From Rathayibacter sp. SW19 (GTDB lineage Bacteria; Actinomycetota; Actinomycetes; Actinomycetales; Microbacteriaceae), in the NCBI RefSeq assembly GCF_030866825.1, contig NZ_CP133020.1:3038001-3102000 (forward strand): DNA of 64,000 nt, written 5' to 3'. Of the stretch, positions 1 to 9,333 are shown one piece after another; the first letter of the stretch is position 1; each line of letters opens with the position of its first letter. Made by a program: the position numbers and the translations under genes. The notes below the pieces were generated by a model that did not search any database, was not told where the DNA came from, and was given only the letters and a program-made list of their open reading frames with translations.

Positions 1-411
1 TGCACCAGTGATCGCGGCGGTGCGTGTTCCACCATCAGCCTGCAACACGTCACAGTCGAGCACGATCGTGTTCTCACCGACCGCTTTCATGTCAACGACG
101 GCGCGCAAGCTGCGGCCGATCAGCCGGCTGATCTCGTGAGTGCGTCCGCCGATCTTGCCCTTCACGGATTCACGATCCATCCGATCATTCGTTGAGCGCG
201 GCAGCATCGAATACTCCGCGGTCACCCAGCCTTTGCCCTTACCCGACATCCAGCGCGGCACACCGTTTGTGAACGATGCCGTGCACAACACTCGCGTGCG
301 TCCGAACGAGATCAGGGCGCTTCCCTCTGCCTGCTCGCTCCAGCCCCGTTCGATCGTGATGGGGCGCAGTTCATCGACGGTCCGGCCGTCCTTGCGAATG
401 GTGTCAGTCAT
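1..411 (-). CDS. rph: Ribonuclease PH, N-terminal part (cut by window edge)
   Basis: Phosphorolytic 3'-5' exoribonuclease that trims tRNA 3' ends. The 137 visible residues begin MTDTIRKDGRTVDELRPI and continue with GSALISFGRTRVLCTAS, SGKGKGWVTAEYSMLPR and the segment around IGRSLRAVVDMKAVGENT, which are conserved N-terminal blocks of RNase PH. The ATG start is at 409-411. The gene runs off the left edge, so about 100-110 C-terminal residues are missing from view. It lies 9 bp downstream of murI on the same strand, so the two are probably co-transcribed. Confidence 0.95.
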   Translation of the reverse strand, partial: MTDTIRKDGRTVDELRPITIERGWSEQAEGSALISFGRTRVLCTASFTNGVPRWMSGKGKGWVTAEYSMLPRSTNDRMDRESVKGKIGGRTHEISRLIGRSLRAVVDMKAVGENTIVLDCDVLQADGGTRTAAITGA

Positions 412-420
412 CCATTCAGC

Positions 421-1260
421 CTAGCGATCGGGCACCTGCCGAAGTGCGCTCAGTTCGAGAGGGCCGGTCTGCACGGTGTCCACGTGCGAGACTTCTGGGC
501 CCATGAAGCGATGAGCCAGCCGAAGGAAGTCTGCTGCATCGTCCCCTGTGGCCTCATACCGCACGGTCGGTGTGCTGGCGGCCGTGCGCTCGAGGCCGCG
601 GCCGACGAGAATGCGATAGACGTCGTTGGCGGTCTCGACATCGCTGGAGACGAGAGTGACACCGTCACCCATCACGTACGAGATCGCGCCTTGCAGGTAG
701 GGATAGTGCGTGCACCCCAAGACGAGGGTGTCGATATTCGCCTGCCGCAGCGGGCGCAAATAGCCCTCGGCAACGGTCAGTAACTCAGCCCCGCTGGTGA
801 TGCCGTTCTCCACGAATTCGACGAAGCGCGGGCACGCTTGTGTAAACAGGTGCAGTTCGGGTGCCGCGGCGAAAGCATCCTCGTATGCGCGCGAGTTGAC
901 GGTGCCGAGCGTGCCGATCACACCGACCCGTCCACTGCGTGTCGCGCTGACCGCCCGGCGCACCGCAGGTTGAATAACTTCGACCACGGGCACCGAATAA
1001 CGTTCACGAGCATCGCGCAGCATCGCGGACGACGCCGTGTTACAGGCGATCACCAGCATCTTCACACCTTGATCGACCAGGGAGTCCAGCGCGTCCAGCG
1101 CATACTGCCGCACCTGAGCGATTGGCTTCGGACCATACGGCGAATGTGCTGTGTCACCGATATACAGGATCGACTCGTTTGGCAACTGATCGCGAACCGC
1201 GCGCGCGACGGTCAGGCCGCCGACCCCTGAGTCGAAAATCCCGATCGGTGCATCTGTCAC
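421..1260 (-). CDS. murI: Glutamate racemase
   Basis: Converts L- to D-glutamate for peptidoglycan precursor synthesis in the cytoplasm. I chose the GTG start at 1258-1260, which gives 279 residues beginning MTDAPIGIFDSGVGGLTVAR, the usual family N-terminus; a longer reading to 1353 adds an unrelated arginine-rich leader. The two catalytic cysteines are visible as IACNTASS (about C73) and LGCTHYPYL (about C183). It is followed directly by rph on the same strand. Confidence 0.95.
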   Translation of the reverse strand: MTDAPIGIFDSGVGGLTVARAVRDQLPNESILYIGDTAHSPYGPKPIAQVRQYALDALDSLVDQGVKMLVIACNTASSAMLRDARERYSVPVVEVIQPAVRRAVSATRSGRVGVIGTLGTVNSRAYEDAFAAAPELHLFTQACPRFVEFVENGITSGAELLTVAEGYLRPLRQANIDTLVLGCTHYPYLQGAISYVMGDGVTLVSSDVETANDVYRILVGRGLERTAASTPTVRYEATGDDAADFLRLAHRFMGPEVSHVDTVQTGPLELSALRQVPDR

Positions 1261-1361
1261 GATGATCCAGCCTAATCGCTGCTCGCAGGCGTGTTTTCGA
1301 GCGGACACGGTCCTGGTAGGCGCGGTTCGAGTGCGCACAATTTTGGAACTCACATTATTTT

Positions 1362-1422
1362 GATAGTCACTATCTATTGCATGTCGCCCTTATTTGACAT
1401 ACTCTCGCATTGCATGTTCAAT
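1362..1422 (+). promoter_or_regulatory. Putative promoter and operator of the MFS/TetR pair
   Basis: A perfect palindrome GATAGT-C-ACTATC (1362-1374) lies just upstream of a TTGACA -35 (1394-1399). A weaker TTCAAT at 1417-1422 with a 17 bp spacer is the best -10. The palindrome is a candidate site for the TetR protein encoded at 2965. This is inference from sequence only. Confidence 0.5.
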
Positions 1423-1451
1423 CAGCGGCGACGTGTTATGGGAGGGCGATC

Positions 1452-3074
1452 ATGAATGCAACTGGAAACCGTCGGTGGTGGGCACTCGCGGCGATCACTC
1501 TGGCCATATTGGCGGTCGGACTCGATCTGACCGTGCTGAGCGTCGCGCTGCCGACGCTCGCAACCGCGCTGCACGCATCCGAAGCGGATCTGCAGTGGTT
1601 CTCTGCCGGCTACGCCCTTGCCTTGGCAGCGGCAATGCTACCGGCCGGGGTGCTCGGCGATCGCTTCGGCCGCAAGAAGATCATGCTGATCTCGCTGGTG
1701 CTGTTCGGAATCGGCTCGATCGGATGCGCGTACGCGCCCGACCCCGAACTGTTCATCGCCGCGAGAGTCGTTCTCGGTGTCGCGGGAGCCGGCCTGACAG
1801 TGACGGCGCTCAGCGTCATCACCGTGATCTTCTCGGAGGAGGAGCGGCCGCGTGCGGTCGGCATCTGGGCGGCCGCGAACTTCCTCGCTCTGCCGATCGG
1901 ACCGATTCTCGGCGGCTGGGTTCTTTCCCAGTTCTGGTGGGGCTGGGTGTTCCTGATGAACGTTCCCGTGGTCGCCATCGGCCTCGTCGCGGTGATCGCG
2001 CTCGTGCCGGAATCCCGAGCAGAAACCAAGCCGGGGCTCGACCCGATCGGAATCGTCACGTCGAGCGGCGGGATCGCACTCCTTGTCTATGGTCTGATCG
2101 AGGCAGGGGTCAACGGCTGGAATGATGTCGCATCTCTCAGCCTGATCATCGGCGGCATCGCCGTCATCGTCGCGTTCGGCTTCTGGGAGCGATTTCTTGC
2201 CGGCCGCCGGGGCAGCGACCCCCTCGTCGATTTGACGCTGTTCCACTCGGCGGCCTTCACCTGGGGCGTCATCTTGGCAGCGTGCGGCATCCTGACGATG
2301 GTCGGAGTGATGTTCACGGCACCGCAATACTTCCAAGCCGTCCTCGGCTTGGACGCACAAGGTTCCGGCCTCCGGCTGCTTCCACTGATCGGCGGATTGG
2401 TCATCGGCGCCGTTCCGGCCAATCGAGTGGTCGCGGCGATCGGCTCCAAATTCACGACGGCTCTCGGGTTCGCGCTCATGGCGGCGGGGCTCCTCATCGG
2501 TTCCGGAACGACAGTGACCTCGTCTGAACTCTTCCTCGCGATCTGGCTTGCCGTGTTCGGCTTGGGAATCGGGCTCGCCCTAACGACCGCGGCATCCGCT
2601 GCTCTAGCCGTGCTCCCGACGGAGCGCGCCGGCGTCGGCTCCGCCATCATGTCGACCATGCAGAAGCTCGGCTCACCTCTCGGCGCTGCGATTATCGGCA
2701 GCGTGGCGAGCAGCGCCTACGTCGCCCATCTGACCCTGACTGGCCTTCCGGATGCCGTTGCCAGCGCCGCGCGCTCGAGCGTGTTCGCGGGACTCGGCGT
2801 CGCCGACAAACTCGGCAGTGCCGTTTTGCGGAGCGAGGTCGAATCGGCATTCACACACGGCATGGACATAGCATTGCTCGTAAGCGCAGGCTCCGCCGTG
2901 GCCGGACTGATTCTGGCCCTCATCTTCATTCCGAAGCGGGCGGCTGCCAGAAGGGGGGACGAGGATGACCACGGAGGCCACGACCGAGGTCGGGCTGCGC
3001 GAACGCAAGAAGGCGCGCACGCGGCTCTCCATTCAGCATCAGGCGTTGCGCCTGTTTCGCGAACAGGGTTATGA
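1452..3074 (+). CDS. MFS drug-efflux transporter (DHA2-like, about 14 TM)
   Basis: Predicted proton-driven exporter in the cytoplasmic membrane, substrate unknown. The 540 residues start at the ATG at 1452 behind GGGAGGG. Many hydrophobic segments are visible, with MFS motif A-like GDRFGRKK at about residues 69-76 and the early helix LDLTVLSVALPTLA typical of 14-TM drug antiporters. The C-terminal tail after about residue 505 is hydrophilic and rich in R, D and H. That tail overlaps the start of the TetR gene by 110 bp, so the two genes are tightly linked, and the TetR protein probably regulates the pump. Confidence 0.9.
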   Translation: MNATGNRRWWALAAITLAILAVGLDLTVLSVALPTLATALHASEADLQWFSAGYALALAAAMLPAGVLGDRFGRKKIMLISLVLFGIGSIGCAYAPDPELFIAARVVLGVAGAGLTVTALSVITVIFSEEERPRAVGIWAAANFLALPIGPILGGWVLSQFWWGWVFLMNVPVVAIGLVAVIALVPESRAETKPGLDPIGIVTSSGGIALLVYGLIEAGVNGWNDVASLSLIIGGIAVIVAFGFWERFLAGRRGSDPLVDLTLFHSAAFTWGVILAACGILTMVGVMFTAPQYFQAVLGLDAQGSGLRLLPLIGGLVIGAVPANRVVAAIGSKFTTALGFALMAAGLLIGSGTTVTSSELFLAIWLAVFGLGIGLALTTAASAALAVLPTERAGVGSAIMSTMQKLGSPLGAAIIGSVASSAYVAHLTLTGLPDAVASAARSSVFAGLGVADKLGSAVLRSEVESAFTHGMDIALLVSAGSAVAGLILALIFIPKRAAARRGDEDDHGGHDRGRAARTQEGAHAALHSASGVAPVSRTGL

Positions 3075-3591
3075 CGCGACAACGGTCGAGCAGATTGCTG
3101 CAGCAGCAGATATCTCGCCGAGCACGTTCTTCCGCTACTTCCCGACGAAGGAAGACGTTGTGCTCGCCGACGAATACGATCCCCTCGCGATTGCGGCAAT
3201 CCGCAATCAGCCGCTGGATGTACCCCCGATTGAGGCGATCCGGCGTGCCATGCATGTGACGTTCGACGAGCTTGCCGCCTCGGATCTCGCGGACTTCGAC
3301 GAGCGTGTTCGCTTGATCTTTCTTGTCCCGGAGTTGCGCGCGGCCGCATCCGATCAACTGTTCATGCAGTCGCTCGACGAGGTCGCGGCGATGCTCGCCG
3401 AGCGGCTCGGAGTCAGCGCCGACGACCTCACCGTTCGCACCCTCGCAGGCTCGCTGCTCGGGGTTGCACTGTCAAGCATGTATCGTTGGGCCGCCGATCC
3501 GGCGGAGCCGTTGATCGACGTTCTCGACAAAGCGCTTCGGCATCTGAACGCGGCGTACCCGTTGGTGGGCACTGCGCACTCACTAGGCTGA
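2965..3591 (+). CDS. TetR-family transcriptional regulator
   Basis: A 208-residue regulator with an N-terminal helix-turn-helix: RKKARTRLSIQHQALRLF, then ISPSTFFRYFPTKEDV at about residues 50-65, the TetR recognition-helix signature. The ligand-binding C-terminal half is not diagnostic. The ATG at 2965 follows an AGGGGGGACGAGG stretch that can act as the ribosome binding site. It starts inside the 3' end of the efflux gene (110 bp overlap), which suggests translational coupling and local control of the pump. Confidence 0.9.
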   Translation: MTTEATTEVGLRERKKARTRLSIQHQALRLFREQGYDATTVEQIAAAADISPSTFFRYFPTKEDVVLADEYDPLAIAAIRNQPLDVPPIEAIRRAMHVTFDELAASDLADFDERVRLIFLVPELRAAASDQLFMQSLDEVAAMLAERLGVSADDLTVRTLAGSLLGVALSSMYRWAADPAEPLIDVLDKALRHLNAAYPLVGTAHSLG

Positions 3592-3595
3592 GAGC

Positions 3596-4900
3596 GTGAT
3601 CGGCACATCCCCCGCACTGCGTACAGACCGCTACGAACTCACCATGCTGGACGCCGCGATCGATGCGGGAACGCATGAACGTGAATGCGTCTTCGAAGCA
3701 TTCACGCGACACCTGCCCGGCGGTCGCCGCTACGGTGTCGTCGCAGGTGTCGGTCGCCTGCTCGAACTGATCCAGGCCTTTCGGTTCGGCGACGAGGAAC
3801 TCACCTGGCTGCGCGAGAACCATGTCGTACGATCCGCGACGCTGGATTGGCTGGCCGACTACCGGTTCAATGGCAGCATCCGCGGCTACCGTGAAGGCGA
3901 GGTGTACTTCCCCGGTTCGCCCTTGCTGGTGGTCGATGCTCCCTTCGCGGAGGGCGTGCTTCTGGAGACGCTCATCCTCAGCGTCCTCAACTACGACTCG
4001 GCCGTGGCCAGCGCTGCTGCTCGGATGGTGTCCGCGGCCGTCGGCAGGCCGATCGCCGAAATGGGTTCGCGGCGCGCCAACGAACATGCGGCGGTCGCCG
4101 CGGCGCGCGCCGCATACATTGCCGGCTTTGATGCCACATCTAACCTGGAAGCGGGCCGGCGCTGGGGCGTGCCGACGATGGGCACGGCAGCGCACTCATT
4201 CACACTGCTGCACGACACTGAGGAAGATGCCTTCCGCGCACAGGTCGAGACCCTCGGCACCTCGACCACGCTGCTGGTCGACACCTTCGACGTGCACGCG
4301 GCAATCGATCTGGCGATCAAGGTCGCCGGCCCGGAACTCGGCGCTGTGCGATTGGACTCCGGCGATCTGCCGTCGCTGGTTCGATCCGTGCGCAGCCATC
4401 TAGACGACCTCGGCGCTCGCAAAACGCGGATCACCGTGACCAACGATTTAGACGAGTACACGATCGCGGCCCTAGCGGCGTCTCCGGTCGACTCGTACGG
4501 CGTGGGCACGTCGGTGGTGACCGGGTCTGGGGCACCGGCTTCCGGAATGGTCTACAAGCTGGTCGCCCATCGCGACAATGCAGGTGACTGGGTCTCCGTC
4601 GCGAAGAAGTCGGACGGCAAGGTCAGCATCGGCGGGCGCAAACACGCGGTGCGACGTTTGGATGCGTCCGGCACGGCGACCGTGGAAGCCATTCATATCC
4701 TCACGGGTGCTCCGCCGCGCGATTCCGGCAGGGAGCTGCTGGTGCCGCTCATCGTGGATGGCGCGCCCGAGCAAGCGTACCTCGGCGCGGAGGGTGTCGC
4801 ATCCGCTCGCGCTCATCACGCGATTGCGATCGCGGAACTGCCGGATGTTGCGTTCCGGCTTGGCCGCGGAGACCCCGTGCTGCCGACGATTTACCTCTGA
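3596..4900 (+). CDS. pncB: Nicotinate phosphoribosyltransferase
   Basis: First step of the NAD salvage (Preiss-Handler) route: nicotinate plus PRPP to nicotinate mononucleotide, coupled to ATP hydrolysis. The 434 residues begin with LRTDRYELTMLDAAIDAG, the family N-terminus. Also seen are EMGSRRANEHAAV, GTAAHSFTLLHD (the His region phosphorylated in this family) and VRLDSGDL, a phosphoribosyl-binding signature. The GTG start at 3596 lies 4 bp after the TetR stop. In related genomes pncB usually neighbours murI and DUF3039, so the efflux pair looks like a later insertion. Confidence 0.95.
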   Translation: MIGTSPALRTDRYELTMLDAAIDAGTHERECVFEAFTRHLPGGRRYGVVAGVGRLLELIQAFRFGDEELTWLRENHVVRSATLDWLADYRFNGSIRGYREGEVYFPGSPLLVVDAPFAEGVLLETLILSVLNYDSAVASAAARMVSAAVGRPIAEMGSRRANEHAAVAAARAAYIAGFDATSNLEAGRRWGVPTMGTAAHSFTLLHDTEEDAFRAQVETLGTSTTLLVDTFDVHAAIDLAIKVAGPELGAVRLDSGDLPSLVRSVRSHLDDLGARKTRITVTNDLDEYTIAALAASPVDSYGVGTSVVTGSGAPASGMVYKLVAHRDNAGDWVSVAKKSDGKVSIGGRKHAVRRLDASGTATVEAIHILTGAPPRDSGRELLVPLIVDGAPEQAYLGAEGVASARAHHAIAIAELPDVAFRLGRGDPVLPTIYL

Positions 4901-4943
4901 GCGCCGCGCAGTTGAGAGCCGCAGCGAAAGCCGTTACCGTCGA

Positions 4944-5228
4944 CTAATCCGCCTTGAGCGTCTCGTAGATTTCCTTGCAGGTCGGACAAATCGGGAACTT
5001 CTGCGGGTCGCGCCCTGGCGTCCACATCTTGCCGCAGAGCGCCTTGACCGGCTTTCCCGTGACCGCGGACTCGAGGATCTGCTCCTTCTTCACGTAGTGC
5101 GAGAAGCGTTCGTGGTCTCCCGGCTCGATGCTTTCGCGTTCGAGGAGCTCCTCGAGTTCACGATCGAGTGTGGCTGTGCCACCGCCGTCTGGGAGCGCTC
5201 CAGGATCGGAGATGCTGGCGTGATTCAT
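4944..5228 (-). CDS. DUF3039 small protein
   Basis: A 94-residue actinobacterial protein of unknown function. The C-terminal half has CGKMWTPGRDPQKFPICPTCKEIY, with one Cys upstream and a CPTC pair downstream, compatible with a small metal-binding knuckle. The N-terminal half is acidic. It is convergent with pncB, which is the usual actinobacterial arrangement. Confidence 0.85.
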   Translation of the reverse strand: MNHASISDPGALPDGGGTATLDRELEELLERESIEPGDHERFSHYVKKEQILESAVTGKPVKALCGKMWTPGRDPQKFPICPTCKEIYETLKAD

Positions 5229-5279
5229 CCGTCAAGTCTATGTCGGGCGATGCCCGCTTGCGATACTCCGCCGCAACGC

Positions 5280-6857
5280 TCAATCCGCCTTGATGGCCGC
5301 CGCGAGGATCTCGGGCCCACGACGGTCGAAGGTGGCAGCTCCTGCCGCGACACCGCCGACCAGCACGCCTCCGCCGATCACCAGGCCGGCGGCAAGGGCT
5401 GCAAAGAACCAGTCCGGTGATTCGACGATGCCGAGCACGGTCAACGCGACCACGGGCGATGCGAACACGAGGATCGCCAGAAAACTGACCGATTGGATGG
5501 CCGCAGCTGTTGCGCTTGTGTGCTGCGGCTGCGCGAAGGCACTGTCGTTCGGCTTTGTCGCAGGGTAGGGGAACAATGCGGATGAAATACTCGACAAACC
5601 GATTCCGACAAACAAGACGGCGGTGTTCACGCCGACCACGGCAGGCAAGATGGCCCAGTCTCCGTAGAACACGACGGTCACGATCGATCCGACAGCGATT
5701 AAGGGCACACCGAAGAACAGGATCGGCACGATTCGCCCGATTCGATCGGCAACCCCTCTCGTGCCCGACGCAATGTGCATCCAGATTGCCGTGCTGTCAT
5801 ACGCGACATCGTTGTGGATCGACCACCCGAGAAAGAGACACATGATCGGCAGTGGCAGCAGTGCCGCGATGTGACCGGGCACTCCAGCGATCATCAACGC
5901 GGCTACTGCGACGAACGGCACAAGCGGAATCATCAGCAGTGACACCCAGTAGCGCGCGTCACGCCCCCAATAGGTGAGGCTGCGGGCGGCGATCGCCCCG
6001 GCCGGCCGGCGGGAGAAAGAGCCGAACCAGCCGAGCCCTGCATACGTGTGTGCTACTGCCTGCCTGCCAGGGGTCACGAGCATCAGTGCCACCAGGCCGC
6101 GCCAGGCGAGCCACACTGCTGCGAGGAATGCCGAAGCGATGATCAGCTTGAGCAGAGAGGCGCCGATCGCGCCTTCCGCGGCATCCGCGGGAACCGCCCA
6201 GACCGCGCCAAGCGGTGTCCAGCTCAATCCGTCGGCGACGCGGTGCAGCGCAAGGATCCCGCCATGGCTCCAATCGATGTTCGTAAGCAGCAGCACAATG
6301 GGCAGGACCAGCACGAGAACAACCAGCCCGAACGCCCCACCGAAATCGCGTGCTCGGCGCGTCGCCAGAACAAGACCTGCGATCGCCGTGGTGAGGCGCG
6401 CGACGAGCGTGCACGTGACCGTGGCGACGGCTGCCGCGATCAGTGCGAGAAGCACACTTCCGAAACTAGTCGACCACGTGACGACGGATGCCAGTGTGCA
6501 CAGCGCCAGCACGATCGAGGGCACACCGACCAGGGCTGCGACGGCAAGCGCTGTCGCGAGCCGCGAGTTCGAGATGCCGAACAGTGCGAAGCGGCGCGGG
6601 TCGAGCGTGTCGTCCGTGCGGAACACAAGTGGCAGAACGACGAAGCCGAGCATCGTGACCGACCCTGCCACGACGAAAATGCTTCGCACCAGATCGACGT
6701 TGCTCGCGAAGCGGGCGGCAATCAGCGCCGCAACTACGACGACAACCAGGAAGGCGCCGTAAAGCACCGCGACGATCAGGCCGAACACCTGCCACGGACT
6801 CCTGCGGAATGCGTTGGCCGTCAGCGTCAGCTTCAGTCGGAGAAGCTGTGCAACCAT
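5280..6857 (-). CDS. ABC transporter permease (ABC-2-like exporter)
   Basis: A 525-residue membrane protein with at least ten hydrophobic segments spread over its length. The N-terminus (LKLTLTANAFRRSPWQVFG) is cytosolic and basic. It overlaps the end of the upstream ATPase gene by 25 bp, so the two form a translationally coupled exporter. The substrate cannot be told from the sequence. Confidence 0.85.
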   Translation of the reverse strand: MVAQLLRLKLTLTANAFRRSPWQVFGLIVAVLYGAFLVVVVVAALIAARFASNVDLVRSIFVVAGSVTMLGFVVLPLVFRTDDTLDPRRFALFGISNSRLATALAVAALVGVPSIVLALCTLASVVTWSTSFGSVLLALIAAAVATVTCTLVARLTTAIAGLVLATRRARDFGGAFGLVVLVLVLPIVLLLTNIDWSHGGILALHRVADGLSWTPLGAVWAVPADAAEGAIGASLLKLIIASAFLAAVWLAWRGLVALMLVTPGRQAVAHTYAGLGWFGSFSRRPAGAIAARSLTYWGRDARYWVSLLMIPLVPFVAVAALMIAGVPGHIAALLPLPIMCLFLGWSIHNDVAYDSTAIWMHIASGTRGVADRIGRIVPILFFGVPLIAVGSIVTVVFYGDWAILPAVVGVNTAVLFVGIGLSSISSALFPYPATKPNDSAFAQPQHTSATAAAIQSVSFLAILVFASPVVALTVLGIVESPDWFFAALAAGLVIGGGVLVGGVAAGAATFDRRGPEILAAAIKAD

Positions 6858-8323
6858 TCCAGACCCTCCGCTGCCTTGCGCCCCCCGGCGAGTTCGACGA
6901 AGCGATCCTCCAGGCTGCCATGCCCACGCACCTCGTCAACGGTTCCCGAGGCGAGCACTCTGCCGGTGACGATGATCGCGACGCTGTCGCAGACACGCTG
7001 GATCAGGTCCATCCCATGGCTGGACAGCACGACGGTGCCCCCCGCCGATACGTATTTCTGCAGGATTTCGATCACATTCGCAGCAGAGACCGGGTCAACG
7101 GATTCAAACGGTTCATCGAGTATCAGCAGGCGCGGCGAATGGATCATTGCCGCGGCGAGCGCCACCTTCTTCGTCATGCCTGCTGAGTAGTCTGCAACCA
7201 GCCGGCCCAGAGCGTCTTCCAACCCGAACGCTGCAGCCAGATCAGCAGCCCGTTCATTCACGGTGGCCGCATCCAAGCCGCGCAGCGTGCCCGCATAGCG
7301 CAGGAACTGTGCGCCCGTCAGCCGATCGAACAACCGCAACCGATCCGGCAGCACTCCGATCGAGCGCTTCGCCTTCGACGGATGCCGCCACACATCGACA
7401 CCGTGCACCCACACTGCACCGGCGTCCGGCCGCAGCAACCCCGCAATGATCGAGAGCGTGGTGGTCTTGCCCGCACCATTCGGCCCGACGATTCCGTAGA
7501 AGGAACCAGCTCGAACGTCCAGCGACACGGCATCGAGGGCCACTGTCGCACCATATGTCTTGCGCAGTCGCTGAATGGACAGGACGACATCCGCCGATTG
7601 GGGCGGAGCGATCGGATGCGCGTGCGGCACCTCCGCAACGTGCGCGGATTGATCCCCGCGCAACAGGGTGCCGAACAGATCACTTGGCGGCGCGCTCGGC
7701 AGGGTGCCGAACAGATCAGTTGGCGGTGCGCTCGGCAGGATGGCGGTGGCAGCGTCGGTGAATACGTCGGTTGCTTCGGTTGCTTGGGTTTCGTCGGCGA
7801 CGGGCTCCGGCTCGAGCGCGAGTTCGGGTTCGCGCACGGGTTCGGGCTCGATCAGGCTCACTTCTTCGGCAGCAGGGCCGGGGAGCACGGGCTCGTCAAC
7901 AACTGGCTCGTCGAACACTGGCTCGGTGCCAACTGCAGCGTCGGAAACCGGAGCGGCGACAACCGCCTCCTCGACCACCGCCTCTTCGACCACCGGCTCG
8001 GCGATCACCGGCTCGTCGCTCACCGGCTCAACTCCGGCAGTGTCCTGAACAACTGGCGCCGGCGCAGACTTGACACGTGCGGTCGCAATCGGCACAACCG
8101 TGGCGGCGGTGTTGGCGGCGGCCGTCTTTGCGGGGGCACGCCGTGCCGGTGCTTTGCGCGCAGCCGGCTTACGGGCGGCGGGTTTGCGAGGAGCCGCCTT
8201 GCGGGCCGCCACGGGCGCGCGTGCGGTCGGCGCGGCGGCCGCCGCGCGTGCGGCCGTCACTGGGCGTTCGGACTCTTCTTCTTGTCCGACGTTCTCCGGA
8301 GTAGGCGACACAGAACTCACCAC
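6833..8323 (-). CDS. ABC transporter ATPase with long N-terminal extension
   Basis: The C-terminal 250 residues (from about 245) are a standard ABC ATPase: Walker A GPNGAGKTT, signature YSAGMTKKV, Walker B LLILDEPFE, switch SSHGMDLI. The first 245 residues are unusual. Residues 20-85 are a basic Ala/Pro/Lys/Arg tract (repeats of RKPAARKPAARKAPARR) like histone H1 tails. Residues 95-200 are an acidic Val/Glu/Pro/Ala tract (EPVV repeats). A duplicated SAPPxDLFGTL stands just before the ABC domain. It is coupled to the permease at 5280. Confidence 0.88.
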   Translation of the reverse strand: MVSSVSPTPENVGQEEESERPVTAARAAAAAPTARAPVAARKAAPRKPAARKPAARKAPARRAPAKTAAANTAATVVPIATARVKSAPAPVVQDTAGVEPVSDEPVIAEPVVEEAVVEEAVVAAPVSDAAVGTEPVFDEPVVDEPVLPGPAAEEVSLIEPEPVREPELALEPEPVADETQATEATDVFTDAATAILPSAPPTDLFGTLPSAPPSDLFGTLLRGDQSAHVAEVPHAHPIAPPQSADVVLSIQRLRKTYGATVALDAVSLDVRAGSFYGIVGPNGAGKTTTLSIIAGLLRPDAGAVWVHGVDVWRHPSKAKRSIGVLPDRLRLFDRLTGAQFLRYAGTLRGLDAATVNERAADLAAAFGLEDALGRLVADYSAGMTKKVALAAAMIHSPRLLILDEPFESVDPVSAANVIEILQKYVSAGGTVVLSSHGMDLIQRVCDSVAIIVTGRVLASGTVDEVRGHGSLEDRFVELAGGRKAAEGLEWLHSFSD

Positions 8324-8573
8324 GCTAACGTATCAAGCCCCTCCGTCATCCGTGGCGATTCCAGGCAATCAGGCGAAATATCATCCCTAGGTATCACCCG
8401 TGAGGATGATTACGAAACGGCAACAACTGGCTGTGAGCAAAACAGCCCCGATAAGCTGAATTACGGCATGAAGAGGTGTCCTTACGTAGAAGCGCAAGCG
8501 AACCCTCGGCAAACTCTCCACTGTTTGCCACCTGACGAAGAGTTAGCACTTCGCCGATGAACAGGAGATTGAT

Positions 8574-9266
8574 GTGACCACCCAGGTAGTGATTTTGGCA
8601 GCAGGCATGGGCAGCAGGCTCGGCCGTTCCCTCCCTAAACCCCTCACCGAGTTGAGCGATGGCCGCACCATTATGCAACAGCAGTTCGACAACATCCACC
8701 ATGCCTTCGGCACGAAGGTCAAAGTGACGTTGGTGGTCGGCTACAAGCTGGAGCACATCATCGAAGCATTCCCCGACGCATCCTTCGTCTATAACGAGCA
8801 GTACGACCAGACCAACACCTCGAAAAGCTTGATGCGCGCCCTGCAGGCATCCGGCGCAGGTGGAGTGCTGTGGATGAACGGTGACGTCGTCTTCGACCCG
8901 GCCGTGCTCGAACGTGCCGCCGAGTTGATGTCACGTGACCAGTCGTTTGTCACGGTGAACACCTCAAAGGTGTCTGACGAGGAAGTCAAGTACACGACCG
9001 GCGCAGAAGGCTTCATCGAGAAACTCTCGAAGACTGTCAAGGGTGGTCTTGGCGAGGCCGTCGGAATCAACTATGTGTCCAGCCGCGACAAGGCTGGCCT
9101 GCTGCGCCAGCTCCAGCGCGTCGAAGACCAGGACTACTTCGAGCGCGGCATCGAACTCGCGATCGAACAGGATCGCATGCTCGTTGAGCCGGTGGACATC
9201 TCCGACCTGTACGCGGTCGAGGTCGACTTCGCCGAAGATCTTGAGCGCGCCAACCTGTTCGTCTAA
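8574..9266 (+). CDS. Sugar/choline-phosphate nucleotidyltransferase (NTP transferase)
   Basis: A 230-residue cytosolic enzyme with the GT-A type nucleotidyltransferase start VVILAAGMGSRLGRSLPKPL and a metal-binding aspartate in LWMNGDVVFDP. It resembles LicC-like CTP:phosphocholine cytidylyltransferases and activates a head group or sugar for a surface polymer; the exact substrate is unknown. The GTG start at 8574 has AGGAGA 5 bp upstream. It precedes a TagG/TagH-like exporter, so it may act in teichoic-acid-like polymer synthesis. The 250 bp upstream region is divergent with the ABC ATPase gene and holds a small inverted repeat GGCTGT...ACAGCC (8429-8447). Confidence 0.85.
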   Translation: MTTQVVILAAGMGSRLGRSLPKPLTELSDGRTIMQQQFDNIHHAFGTKVKVTLVVGYKLEHIIEAFPDASFVYNEQYDQTNTSKSLMRALQASGAGGVLWMNGDVVFDPAVLERAAELMSRDQSFVTVNTSKVSDEEVKYTTGAEGFIEKLSKTVKGGLGEAVGINYVSSRDKAGLLRQLQRVEDQDYFERGIELAIEQDRMLVEPVDISDLYAVEVDFAEDLERANLFV

Positions 9267-9333
9267 CTTCGAACCAGCGGATGCTGCGGGGCCGCGTCAT
9301 TTACGCGGCTCACGCACGCATACGATAGGACCC

